Below, one piece after another: positions 1-11,000 of a DNA stretch of 64,000 bases; within the stretch, counting starts at the first letter, position 1; each line of letters begins with the position of its first letter. Made by a program: the position numbers and the translations under genes. This DNA is from Gnetum montanum. Its lineage: Eukaryota > Streptophyta > Gnetopsida > Gnetales > Gnetaceae. The notes under the pieces were generated by a model, which saw only the letters and a program-made list of their open reading frames with translations, did no database searches and had not been told where the DNA came from. The stretch lies in contig MNCI01022616.1 in NCBI GenBank assembly GCA_015680685.1, positions 364 to 64,363 on the forward strand, written 5' to 3'.

Positions 1-1050
1 ACATGATGGCTTCTGTGCGAAATGTGATGATATGTGCGTTGGGGTCACCATGACCNACATACCCTTGCCAGGAAAACCTTCCCAATTGCTAGAACAGCTC
101 AATGCTGGTTTGATCCAATGCAAACACATGTCAGATAATGCCTACATACGCAACTAGAGACATTGTGAATTGGCAAGTCATCCCACTACAACATACAACG
201 CATGTGTCCCATAACATTTTGACTTAAGTACATATTGCCACTACCACCAAATGTCTGGACACGACACAAACACTTGTCGAACTTTGCAAAAAGATTTACA
301 AAGAATGGCAAATAAAGGATTGCTCAATGCAGTACAACCGGACAGTCTCGCCTCCTCCGCCTCCACAAGTAAGGGGCCTCCTTTNACTGGGCCAGGGATA
401 GTTTAACGTCATCCCGGACAGATGATGAGCAGGTGCCTGAGGCACTGGTGAAATAGGCATGGAACATGTGGCGCCTACGTAAATGTTGGGTTGAGGTTGG
501 GGAGGTTGGGGGATGGCCCCTATGTAAGCATAAGGTACTTGTGTTGTTTGGGGNCCCAACAACTTGGCCACATACAAGCAGTGGCAACCCAAGTCACCAA
601 TGCCTAAACCACAAACCAGCCTTAGCTCTACTCCTAGGGCCACTAAACAACAACCCTTTTACATTGCCTCTCCACAAGAGCTTTACATCTCGGCTCATGC
701 AATAGAAGAAGCTCCCACCACGACAAACATAAACGACAACCTCGCAGATGTACTATCCCATGCACACAATGCATTAAAACATAAGAANCGCAGTCAATAC
801 TTAGACTGGCTTGAAGTTAAGTGCGAATTGCGGTGAATTCGGCTTTGAAATGGATGCGTTTTGTGTGTTTNACTACAGAAAACATGTCTCCAACTGAAGA
901 TGTCATTCGCATAGCCATTACATCCCCTGTACCACAAGATACAAACACAACAACTCTAACCTTCGACAACAATGATGTCAAAATCAACCCCAAACAAGGG
1001 GAGGTCACGCATGCACCGATGAACACTANTAGCAGCGTAAGTTACAGGTA
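1..1050 (+). pseudogene. Diverged Tat-like gag-protease fragment
   Basis: This is a broken fragment of an LTR-retrotransposon polyprotein on the plus strand. The stretch near 720-830 resembles the part of element A near 6410-6490: a short helix reading like NALKHK followed by a leucine-rich tail. The stretch near 885-1027 ends in a motif close to DNNDVKINPKQGEVTHAPM, which matches the block just before the protease at about 6640-6700 in element A. Frames change between the two blocks, and six single Ns (56, 385, 554, 788, 871, 1029) interrupt the sequence. Positions 1-560 contain proline-rich coding-like sequence whose frame I could not settle. It is a decayed relative of the A/B family. It lies in the opposite orientation to the LTR leader that follows, so the join near 1050 is a rearrangement. 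Confidence 0.5.
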
Positions 1051-1111
1051 ACGTGATCAGCGTTTTGATTAAACAAAAAACAAGTCAGGCCCTCCTTCTA
1101 GCGCCAAAAAC
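1051..1111 (-). other. Primer-binding site and leader next to LTR1
   Basis: On the minus strand the LTR ending at 1112 is followed by GTTTTTGGCGCTAGAAGG, then a purine-rich stretch and a short AT-rich leader. The same primer-binding-like block follows the LTRs at 43808 and 55679, so it marks the 5' side of the internal region. Which tRNA primes it was not determined. The leader stops at about 1050, where plus-strand gag sequence begins. Confidence 0.6.
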
Positions 1112-1726
1112 TGTACTGACCTAAATCGTCAGTGTAAGGCTGGAAGGGAAACAGACACCGAGAGATCATTGGGCAGCCACAGCCAACCCTGCCTTCCCCC
1201 GAGGGCAAGCTGGAACAATAAACGAAGGCAGAGTGCCTTGGATGGTTTGCACGCAAATCAACCAAGGACTTCCCCGAGCGTAAGCTACGGCTAGCACTGG
1301 GGTTATCGTAAACGGTATGTAAACAGGATGTAAACGGAATGCAAACAGCAACACAAAAAAAATGTAAACAGAGCGTACTAAATTATAAATAAAGTGCAAA
1401 CCGAGCTATATTATAAACAAAGCATAAATCGAGGTAAATAATGTAAATAGGAGGCAATGAACTTCATTGTATTGTTTAATAAAAATCTATGCATCGGTCG
1501 AAGTGTAGCTGCACGTATGGATGGCAGGTCAAGCACTAAGCCCGGGGATGATGTCTAAAGTGACGATGCGATAATGTGATGCGATGAACGTGAGAAATAC
1601 TTGGATGCCAACAGTCAGATGTGTTGAGCGCCCAAGGATTGCCAGTTCTGTAATTTCTCAGAATTGTCAATGTCCCTGATTTTTGCCTCTAATTGCCTTC
1701 CCCCCGATTTATGTGAATTGACAGGG

Positions 1727-1735
1727 TATTTATAG
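1727..1735 (-). promoter_or_regulatory. TATA box of LTR1
   Basis: CTATAAATA on the minus strand, within a conserved block also present at 44402-44410 and 56273-56281. It is the likely core promoter of the LTR, with the U3/R boundary a few tens of bases toward lower coordinates. Confidence 0.5.
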
Positions 1736-2164
1736 GGTTGGGCCGTGCTCCGGCACAGAATTTCACAATGGAATCAACGGTTGAGAGATGAGAGGAAAGT
1801 GGATCTGGTAACATGTGTCCACTGGACAGTCGTGCTTGGGCTGGATGCATACTGGCGAGAGTTGGATGTGTGTCGGATAGTTGTACACGAGTTGGATGTG
1901 TGCCGGCAAGCTACGTTCTAGACCAGGTACATTGTATTTTACAATTTATGGGTTATTCAAGCCCATGAAAGTACATTTAATTTAAACATGAGGGCCTAAC
2001 ATGCCCGCACATGTCGACTTACAATGAAATGTACAACAAGAGAAATTTGACCCCCGTTTGCGTGAAACTTCTTTGTTTCTGAGTCTTTTTGAAATTTTCT
2101 GAAATGTTCTGAAAGTTGCTGATGCTGGTAATTCTTTGCCATTTTCTGAAACTTTTCTGGAATT

Positions 2165-2720
2165 TTTCATGAAACTTCGATGAATAGTGTTCGCGCGATG
2201 AATAGTGTTCGAGCGTAGGATGAACAGTGTTTGAGCGTGATGTGAATAGTGTTTGAGCGTGAGATGAATAGTATTTCACGCTGTGAATAGTGATTACGTA
2301 GCTTACGCTCTGTAGCATAGGATGAACAGTGTTTGAGCGTATGATGAATAGTGTTTGAGCATGAGATGAATAGTGTTTGCATGATGAATAGTGTTTGCGC
2401 GATGAATAGTATTTTACGCTGATGATTAGTGTTTTACGCATCTTACGCTTTGCAGTGTAATAAAATGTAGCTACAGCGTAATCAGCCGAAAACACCTCAT
2501 TTAAGGCCCGAATCTTGATTTTCTGGAAGTTGCTGATGCTAAGGATCTTCTGCCATTTTTCTGAAACTTTTCTGGAATTTTCTGAAACTGCAATGAATAG
2601 TGTTCGCGCGATGAATAGTGTTCGAGCGTAGGATGAACAGTGTTTGAGCGTATGATGAATAGTGTTTGAGCGTAAGAAGAATAGTGTTTTACGCATCTTA
2701 CACTCTGCAGCGTAATAAAA
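2165..2720. repeat. GAATAGTGTT minisatellite inside LTR1
   Basis: Irregular tandem copies of GATGAATAGTGTT(C/T)G with spacers such as CGCGC, GAGCGT and TTTACGC. The same array, with different copy number and order, lies at equivalent places in the B LTRs. It creates a long but meaningless minus-strand open frame. Confidence 0.75.
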
Positions 2721-3092
2721 TGTAGCTACAGCGTAACCAACCGAAAACACCTCTTTTAAGGCCCGAATCTTGATTTTCTGAAGGCTAGGAATGCTAGGGA
2801 CCTTGGCAAAGGTCATGGGGGGTCCTTGTGCTTGATTTTAGCTTGTTTTGGCTGAATTTCAGGGCTCCAAAAGTTGGTGACGTGGATCCCTACGCTGTGC
2901 AACGTCTTCACAGTGTACTTAGCCAAAATTGCATTTTTTTGACCTTGAAACTGATGATTCTTAACACCGGCACTTGCCATCGTGATCTATGGGCTCCAGG
3001 AGAATCTTTCTTACCCCATGGTGGGCTGCTTGAAGCCATTTCAGAGGCTCTGAAGTTATTTGGAAGTGTTGCCAAAATTTTGTGGTGTTTCA

Positions 3093-3253
3093 ATACTCAC
3101 ATTAACTACTGAGTTATTTGGAGGTATTTGGGCCTTGGTGTAGCCAAAGACTAGCAGGCACCTAAATCCTGTTCGAGGACACTCGTTGGCGGTCGCATCC
3201 CAAACGGTCGCCAACACATACCCCTTCACTATATTGTATTCTCAACTATTCAT
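3093..3253 (+). other. Leader upstream of element A gag
   Basis: About 160 bases between the inverted LTR1 and the first gag ATG of element A. No plus-oriented LTR or primer-binding site is visible here, so the true 5' end of element A is missing or was replaced when LTR1 arrived. Confidence 0.35.
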
Positions 3254-4190
3254 CATGAACACTGTGAACTCCAATGCCACAACCACCCAGGTCACAGACC
3301 TTGTAGGCACCATGGCTATTCAATAGCCCGTGGTACAACCCACAATGGGGCCTCACCGATCTTTTATATTGCAAGGGAAGAACCCATCGTCTAACATCAT
3401 AACTCAGGACCAATACAATTTCATATGTGTGAAAATACAAGTCGGCCTAACCATGGAGTGAGCCGAAATGGAAGTGAAGAGGAAATACGAACTTTTCTAT
3501 AGGGGAGGATAAGAGTTCATTCCTTCCCCGTACGATATCATCCCTCTTCCAAAGCCTTACTCTGAGCTCATCACACAACTCCTCCTATAAAGGAGCCAGT
3601 CTTTAGTTCAGTCTGTGGTAAATCCTCAATTACAAGAGGAGGATGATTTCATAGCCCAATCCAAGCATGAAGATTCATATCATACTCTTAGTCTGCATAC
3701 ATATGCAAACCCTTTGTTTCATCTAGCCACAGCGGAAATTACGTCCCTTCAACCATTTAAATTCATCCAAACACAAATACCACAACAAGAATCATCCACA
3801 CTAGTTCATATCCCTCCTGCAACTGATTCGCATCTCAACACACTTCCCCTTGCCATTCCCCCTGTTGCAACAGTAGCCCCATTCTCACAAATACAATCTC
3901 CTCAACATAATGTAGGAGCAACCTTCCTGCCCTGAGTGATCGGGATGCCCCATGTGATACCAGCTTCTACAACTACCCATTACACCCCATGGGTCCAAAC
4001 CCAAGGAGCCCCTTTCACCGCTATAACTCAACCAGTTCAGAATGCCCCTATACAAAGCGTGACTGCCTAATGGGTGGTGATTGGTGCTCAACCACATCAA
4101 TTCCCCCACTATAACAGACCGCCTCACACAATTCCACCAGCTAACATCCCTCAGGGGTAACCACAACAACAGCAACCCCTTGCCTACAAC
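3254..4190 (+). pseudogene. Element A gag, N-terminal part
   Basis: This is the start of the retrotransposon capsid polyprotein. It opens with MNTVNSNATTTQ at 3254 and runs through a block containing DQYNFICVKIQ and YELFYRGG near 3410-3510. The same block occurs in element B (QYNFIYVKIQ and YEFIHKGGYEFIP, near 55370-55230). Stops interrupt it near 3325, 3460 and 3510. From about 3615 to 3935 the frame is open again and rich in Pro, Gln and Ser. It stops near 3935, and the following 250 bases are a degraded Pro/Gln-rich linker. Gag forms the virus-like particle in the cytoplasm. This copy cannot make a full protein. Confidence 0.7.
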
Positions 4191-5285
4191 GTGCCACCCT
4201 TCGCACCACCCGCTACAAATATCCTGCAAGTGCAGCCTCCAACCGCACAACTTTCCACCTTCCAACCCACTGTCCAACAATCTAATCTATACACTATACA
4301 ACATCCCCAGCCTGCCATCTCACCTAGCACCCAAGATTGGGCTGATGCTAAAAAATTAATGCAGGAGCTAACTGATGAGGTCAAATTCCTCAAAATAGAC
4401 CCCAACGGAGAGTTGAAAGTAGTGGACTTCTATCACAATGACCCTATCAGCTCTTCTGTTCTGCCCCTAACCTTGCCCAAGGGTGTATTTTTTCCAACAC
4501 TAACTAAATACAACAGGTTGACAGACCCCAACGCTCACCTCATAATGTTCAAACTAGAGTGCACACTGCTTCAGGCATGGCCACATGCCATTCTACGAGT
4601 GTTCCTCATGTCCCTCGCTAGGAGAGCACTTGATTGGTATCAGGCCTTACCGCGAAACTCAATATCTTCTCTGGAAGATTTATTACACCAATTCGTCACT
4701 AGGTTCAAGTACAACCTGAAGCCTAAAGCAACACTGGACAGCCTCATACAGGTCAAACAGGCACCACTTGAACCTGTCCAGAAATTCATCCAGCGGTGGA
4801 GTGCTACTCTCAATGAGCTCCACGAGCTAATCCCAGAGACGTATCTCCTCACAATCCTAAAAGGGGCTATCAACGACTTCATCAAATCCAAATTATATTA
4901 TCTTAATGCACATAATCTAAGTCAAGCATTTGTACAAATCAAGAGCATAGAGGAGGCAATGCAAAACAGTCATGATCCTGCATATTTAGCCTTTAAGAAT
5001 CAACACAGTAAGAAAGATAAAGAAAAGGTTAAAACAACTATAGCAGCATTAGCAGAAATACAACAAGAAAATGTGGGACAACAAATCAAACCGCCTGTTG
5101 ACCCTACTAATTACACTAAACCCACTACCGCGACTGCACCAGAATCATCCTCATCGCAAAACCCAACACTGAATCGTACGAGAAACTTCGAGAAGAAGGA
5201 CCCCTCTCAATACACGCCACTGCCTATGAAGCCATCGCAACTATTCTACCAACTCCTGAAGGCTAGATTAATGAAACATAAATAG
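4191..5285 (+). pseudogene. Element A gag, capsid core
   Basis: An open frame of about 364 codons with the plant retrotransposon gag domain. Hallmarks include LARRALDWYQALP (about residue 140), LLHQFVTRFKYN (about 165) and VQKFIQRWSATLNELHE (about 195). A Lys-rich tail and a KKDPSQYTPLPMKPSQLFYQ motif follow. Element B has nearly the same order of motifs at 54584-53520 (minus). The first residues are Pro/Gln-rich, so translation probably began further upstream and this frame start is only where the reading frame opens. A TAG at 5284 ends it, but the homology continues into the next frame segment. This is the best preserved gag of element A and supports the Tat-like assignment. Confidence 0.8.
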
Positions 5286-5468
5286 TTGTCCCCTACAGCG
5301 ATCCAAAGGCATGATCACTTCTATCAACTAGTTCAAAACCCAAGCCTAGCAACGCCAGATGAGCCCCCAGTACCAAAAGGCTTTAGAATGGACCATTTCT
5401 GCGATTATCATCAATGTAATGGGCATGGCACGGATTACTGTTTCACCCTAAAACAAGATATCCAATGA
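5286..5468 (+). pseudogene. Element A gag, zinc-knuckle segment
   Basis: It continues the gag frame after one stop codon. It contains FCDYHQCNGHGTDYC, a Cys-x2-His-x4-His-x4-Cys arrangement followed by FTLKQDIQ. This kind of variant zinc knuckle sits before the protease in Tat-type elements and probably binds the element RNA. In element B the last Cys is Tyr and a TGA falls inside the motif. A TGA at 5466 ends this segment. Confidence 0.7.
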
Positions 5469-6143
5469 ATGATCGATGGAGGTCAAATCACTTTGGATGA
5501 GGCCAACCTGGTCCAACCGCAAAACCAGGCCATGGGTATGTATAAAGATTTGCTAAATACCAAAGAGGCACCGTACATTATTAATACAATCTACCTTGAT
5601 AACGAACCTGAAACACCTAGCATTAACACCGTCTATTCCGACCATGAGCAGAAAACACCTAATAAACCATTTGCAATGCGTATTCCGCCCACTATACAAA
5701 CATCCGTGCCTCAACCATCATGCCCCCCACAGAAGCCTTATGTTGTCCGAGTACCCCCCGCCGTGGCAACTCCTAACACCCTGACACGCGAAAAACCATA
5801 TGTAGTACACATACCTCCTGCTACTGCTACCGTAAACACACAAACACCTCAGCCTCCCCCCTACGTAGTCCGAGTACCGCCTGCAATCGCAATAGCAGAG
5901 GTACAACCTCCAGCTAGGCCAACTCCATATGCCGTTAGGACACCCGAACGTCCTAGTGACCACCAATCCTCCACTTCGCAGACACAGAATAAACCGAGTC
6001 CCTATGTCATCAAGGCGCTCAGCCAGCCTGGCACTCAATCGCATGCAACTGTCCAACCGCAACCCCACCTAACTTCATACGTAGTACAAGTCCCAAAGCA
6101 TCCTGAGGTCCCAAAACCAACCACACCCTCACATCACACATGA
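5469..6143 (+). pseudogene. Element A gag-protease linker with PYVVRVPPA repeats
   Basis: An open frame of 224 codons between zinc knuckle and protease. After a short conserved start (MIDGGQITLDEANLV and NQAMGMYKDLLN, also present in B) it becomes a run of spaced repeats. Their core is PYVVRVPPA, with variants PYVVHIPPA, PYAVRTPER, PYVIKALSQ and SYVVQVPKH, about seven copies separated by 15-30 residues rich in Pro, Thr and Gln. No enzyme motif is visible. It is probably an unstructured spacer. Element B keeps a shorter, more damaged version near 53300-53100. Confidence 0.6.
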
Positions 6144-7448
6144 GAACGCCTAGCGGATAAGCTTACACGCGAACACTTGGAGAAGGAGCGTCAACGGCTA
6201 GCCTTAGGACCTCCTAAACCTACCCCGCTAAATGCAGTACCAATGACACAACCTAATGATAAACCAAACAAGGGCCATGAGGGTGAATCATCCAGAAAAC
6301 ATGATACACCCGAATCAACGATTCTAAGTAAAACTGACAAACCAACTATGCATGAAATAAAACTGTTGGGCCCAATGCACCAAATCATTGCCGACAAACA
6401 TGCACCCAATAGTAGAGATCTAGCGACGGCTCTAACACGAGTCACACAGGCGCTTAAAAAAAAGAACACTTCACTGAGCTTATATGACCTAGTGTTAACA
6501 TCTCAAATCCATCGCGAAGCTTTAGTGCGCATGTTAACATATATCCCAGTGAGTGAGGACTTGCCTCCAAATGAACCTTCAATTCATGCGGTAATGTACT
6601 TGCCTCAAGGGTCAACTTCCAAGCCACTAAATTTCCACAATGACAACATCAAGTTGGATGAGAAAACGGGAGAGGTAACAACAGCCCCTATGTTCATAAC
6701 AATATAAATAAACCAATTCAAGATACATAGGGTCCATGTAGATGATGGAGCTGCCACAAACGTAGTGCCATATCCCATCGTTGAACAACTGGGGCTTACA
6801 GAGCTAATCAGACCAAACACCACTACATGTTTGAAATCATTCAGCAGATCTCACGTGATAGTCAAAGGCACCGTGACCTTAGACTTTATAGCAGGGGATC
6901 AATTCCCCACATTTACCGACTTTGTGGTAATCAATGAAATGCCAGGGTTCAACCTAATATTGGGGAGGCCCTGGCTAGCCCAACTGAAAGCAGTCTCTTC
7001 CCCTATACACCAAGAAATTCACTTGCCTTACGAAGGCAGTGAAATTGTTATACACAGGGAGGCTACTACACCCATCATCTCATCGTACATAGATACAGAC
7101 CAAGGCTCAGAGGTTAAGCTGGAAGAGCCTAAACAAGATGATACAAATGGATAACAACCAGTAGGCAGTAATTAGTTAGCCACAGAGGAAAATCCACCCA
7201 AAATAGAAATACCCAGGCCTGAAATCGTACATGCACAACCTCACCTAGAAACCACAACTGACACAGAAACCACGATACATGCTGAAGCATCAGAAAACAC
7301 CAACGCGGGAACTATGCCATCATATGTCCCTTGGGCTGAATTACCATTCAACGTGATTAGTGAGGGAGACGCTGAATATAGAATCGTACCCGTTAATGCT
7401 ACTCCTAACATTAAAATGAGAAAAATCAAAAAATTACTAAACCAATAA
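6144..7448 (+). pseudogene. Element A aspartic protease region
   Basis: This end of the gag-protease polyprotein carries a conserved pre-protease helix (LTRVTQALKKKNTSLSLYDLV near 6435-6495) and a block reading KLDEKTGEVTTAPMF. The protease core follows at about 6730-7010. The active-site segment is HVDDGAATNVVP at about 6735, with DGA in place of DTG or DSG, followed by the flap and FNLILGRPWLAQLK near 6950. Plant Tat-type elements often show DDGA here. The frame breaks at 6705 and near 7154. The homology ends cleanly at KIKKLLNQ and a TAA at 7446, matching the end of the B protein (KIKRQLNN at 51840). So gag-protease seems to have been its own reading frame, with pol separate. Confidence 0.75.
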
Positions 7449-7665
7449 ACAACAAACTGTCCAAAATGACGCTAAACTATAAATAGTCCAGAATGATGTT
7501 AAACTATCATGTCCACAATGACATAAAACTAGCCACGATCAAAAATGGTCGGTCTACCGAGAAATCAACCCATGTTGCTCGAAACTCCTCTTGCCCACGT
7601 ATGGCCCGAAATGGCCTTAAACTAGTGTGAATGGCCTGAAATGGCATTAAACTAGAGCATCTACC
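7449..7665. repeat. 27-bp-type array after element A protease
   Basis: Several degenerate units like GTCCAAAATGACGCTAAACTAT, each containing GACnnTAAACT or a close variant. The array ends in GAAATGGCATTAAACTAG. Element B has the same array in the same place, cleaner and with a 27-bp period. Confidence 0.6.
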
Positions 7666-8039
7666 TACGTTTTGTTTTCTCCCAAATTCCAGTTCACAAT
7701 TCAAATCTACGCTGGCATTGTCTGCATTGTCGTTTTGTCAATAACAATTTTCGCAATTATCTTTCATTTATAGTTACATTCCTACTTATAATTACATTCG
7801 TGCACTACACTTAAACTACAAAAATAAACCAAAACATTTTACATTTCCGTGTCGTGTTTACATTTAAACAAAAAAAATCCACGCCAAAAAATGATAATAT
7901 AAAAATATATATATATATACATGTAATGATGTACAATTATAAGAGTCAATTGATTTTATTCATCTGTTCAATACAACTTAAAATTTTTAATTTACAATTC
8001 ACGTATAGATTTGAGTCAGAATAATTTCAAAGCAAAAAA
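7666..8039. other. Spacer and 3' flank of the antisense gene
   Basis: AT-rich sequence with repeated TTACATTC-like words and a (TA)n run near 7905-7920. The first 200 bases resemble the spacer after the B array in composition. The part next to 8039 would be the 3' untranslated region of the antisense gene. No gene is seen here. Confidence 0.4.
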
Positions 8040-11000
8040 CTAAACATCCGAGATGGGAGGGTCATCCCCTTTAGACCCACCAGCATCATGGGTCCCTACT
8101 CCACTGGGGCCAACTTCTTGAACATCATCGTCATCTTGACCCTATAAAAGGCAAAAGAAACAATCAACATAAGAACAAAAGAAAAAACTTTCAAACATTA
8201 TTCAACGAACGAATTTCATAACAACAAAATGCTTACCATAGGGGGTCCCCCTAAGCCGAATTCCAGCCGGCGGAGGATTTCCTCCTCTAAGACGTTCGCC
8301 CAATCAGTCCCATCAAGGCCTAGATCAACGTTTACCAAAGCCTTCCCCTTGTCGATAGCCGACCAGGTAGGACACTTTAAAGGGAATTCACCCACAGAAA
8401 CCTCCCCAGAAGTGGTTGTAATTACCCTTGTAGGCAATTCCATCTGAATAGTTGTATTCTGAGCAAAGGTATCAAACGCAGAGCGTAGACCCAGACCTTC
8501 CACAAACATTTCAAGTTGATGCTTTTCAATGGATACTTCCTTCAATGATTTCTTATAATGATGCTTGTGATTCTTCTCATCCTGACCCCACTTGCGCACC
8601 TTGGAAGCAAAAGCCTTCCAATCCTGGCACTTGAGATTTAGTAGGTCTACCTGGGCCTTACGCTCTGCTAGTTTCTGGGTCAGTGACGCATGGTGATTGA
8701 GTAGGTTCCAATACCTAGTGTAAGTGACCTCGGAAGTTTGCTAAGAACGATCACCACTTAGTTTAGCTGAGGCGAACTCATACTAGCCTTAAGGTCATCA
8801 TGCTCAACTGATAACTCAGAAACTTCTTTCTCTTTCGCTTGGATTTGCAACCACAACTGTTTCAATGGAACGCCTATAGGTCCATAGCGACTTGGCATTG
8901 TGTACAAGACCTTCTTCCACTTCGTCATAGACTGGCCTTGGTATTTGCTCAACTTCTGGGGGTAGTATGGGCAAAATTTCAATGCTAACAGTCTCAGAAG
9001 GATCCCACCTCAGCTTAGCTCCTACGCACACAAAAAGAATGGGCATTAAACATCAGACGACAAAAAAGTGATGTGAAATTTGAAAGCTGCAAAAAAGCTC
9101 GAGACATTTGTACCTATCTCAGGGTGGGCTTCCTGAATACATTCAACCACCTCCTCAGTGATACCAGACACAAAATATATTTTACTTGGCATCTCGGTCC
9201 AAGTAAATGGTCCACGAGTATGAGACGGACTAACCTCCGTGGTCCTTTCAAGGGGAGCCATTTTCATGGGCACGTCTAGCCACATCATTCTGATTTCACT
9301 ACCTTCATCTAGAAGGAATGAAAACATAAAAGTAAAACACCATAGAAACAATGACTCACAAAGAAACACAATGAAATAAAAGGAAATATACCGTGTTCTC
9401 TGTCCCCTTCTGGGTTTGGAGGGTCACCAAGGTCCAACCTTCCCTTGAGGAAGCTACTGAACATCTCATCAACACCACCCTGGTCATCAACCAGTTCAGT
9501 CTCCATGGTGTCTTCCCGTAGCTCCTCTGTCTCTCCCGCCTAATCCTTGCTGACCTCTTCCTCCTCAGTCATTAACTCCATCGTAGCTTCCTCCTCCTCA
9601 ATGATGGTTTCTAACTCCTATCTCCTCACTTCTCGAGTTAAGTCTGAGGGCATTAGTTTTACATAAACGATCAAAATGAAAAATATGAATAAGACAAAAA
9701 AAATAAAGCAATAAGTGCGCCAAGTTGACTTACCTCGGATAAGCATCTTGAACCGTATGCACTTTACCTTTGGCTCTTCTACATCTGATGTCACCTCTTT
9801 TGAGCGTTCACACTTCAGGAGCTTCGACTTGGCCTTACCAATGGTTTCCTTGATGACCCGTTCAGCCCTCTTTGCAGTATAGGGCACATCATCTGGTTCC
9901 AACCCTACACTGTCATGTGTGTGGATTGAGATACCAGATGACCCTCCTATCATGATGGACACGGATTCATCAATCCCTTCAGGAGCATCTTGGGACTCGG
10001 TGGTTTCGAACAAATGATTGATCCACGGGCGAGATAATTGAGTTCGATCCCGTAGAACATATTTGTTGTCCACGCAAACCACTAGAAACTCGGCCAAGCG
10101 ATGAAGATAGCCAGCAAAGAATGCGAACATAAAATGGGACTGCGCTTCAACGTTTGAGTGCAATCGCACTATTTCCTTATGAAGGCCCGACAACAAAAAT
10201 TGAGCCCAGTTATAATGCATCCCCATTTCTAAGATGGTTCGCATGATTTGCACAGCTTCAACACCAAGACTCCTCACCTGGGACAGGGATTTAGGGAACA
10301 GCTGTGCCCTAAACAGGGGATATAATTCATTAACTTTCCTCAACCTTTAACTTCCCCTGCATAGGGAATCCCTTGGCGCCCTTGACAACACCCAACCAGT
10401 CCTCGAGCTCACGTACCATATGAAGCTCTTTCTGAACCCTGTCCAAAACTACAGTTACACCATCTACCGGTACACCAAACAGGTCTGAAAAGAATTTGGC
10501 CGATATATGGAAGACTATCTTGACACCCTGAATACGGGTGCTGTAGTAGGAGATGGACTTGTTGAATGAATCAACAATCCCGATCATTTCAGCTATTAAC
10601 ACATTAGGGTTTGGGGTAGTAAAGAGCTCCATAAGGCCAGCATCATCTAAACAACAGATGATGGATGATGGGGCATGGGTGCGCAACCATTTCTATGCCT
10701 TACTGAGTTTCCTAAACTTCATCGATACGGTACTCTCAATACGTCCTGTCGTGACAGGGTCTCCGCCGGGAGGGACATCAACTATAAACACAATTTGAAA
10801 CCATCACATCAGTATAACCCCCAACAGTAGAACAAACACGTTAAGGCATTTAGGAAATATTGTTACTTACCTTCAGTTGTGGACTTTGAGGTGCTACCCG
10901 AGTCAGAGTCACAAGGGAAAATTGGTCCCTTATGTGACCAATCTCCATGCAACCACTCACGAGTTGTGCATTGTGCGAACGCTATAGAAAATCGTTTATG

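Larger units (their letters stand above)
1112..3092 (-). repeat. LTR1, A/B-family long terminal repeat
   Basis: On the minus strand this repeat starts TGAAACACCACAAAATTT at 3092 and ends TACA at 1112, giving the TG...CA ends expected of an LTR. Its U5 end matches the LTRs at 43808-45937 and 55679-57578 almost base for base over the block around 1115-1200. It contains a TATA box, a GAATAGTGTT minisatellite and a primer-binding site just outside its 1112 end. There is no polypurine tract outside 3092, so this is a 5' LTR or a remnant of one, with its element running off to the left. Its orientation is opposite to that of element A, which follows. Confidence 0.8.

Noticed and set aside
2019-2816. 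A 265-codon minus-strand open frame rich in HSLKHYSS-type repeats
   Set aside because: It lies wholly in LTR1 and comes from the GAATAGTGTT minisatellite read in one frame. Similar shorter frames occur at 44654-44974 and 45373-45588.
9073-9279. Plus-strand frames within 8229-11676
   Set aside because: These are shadows of the minus-strand exons; splice sites and phases fit only the minus strand.
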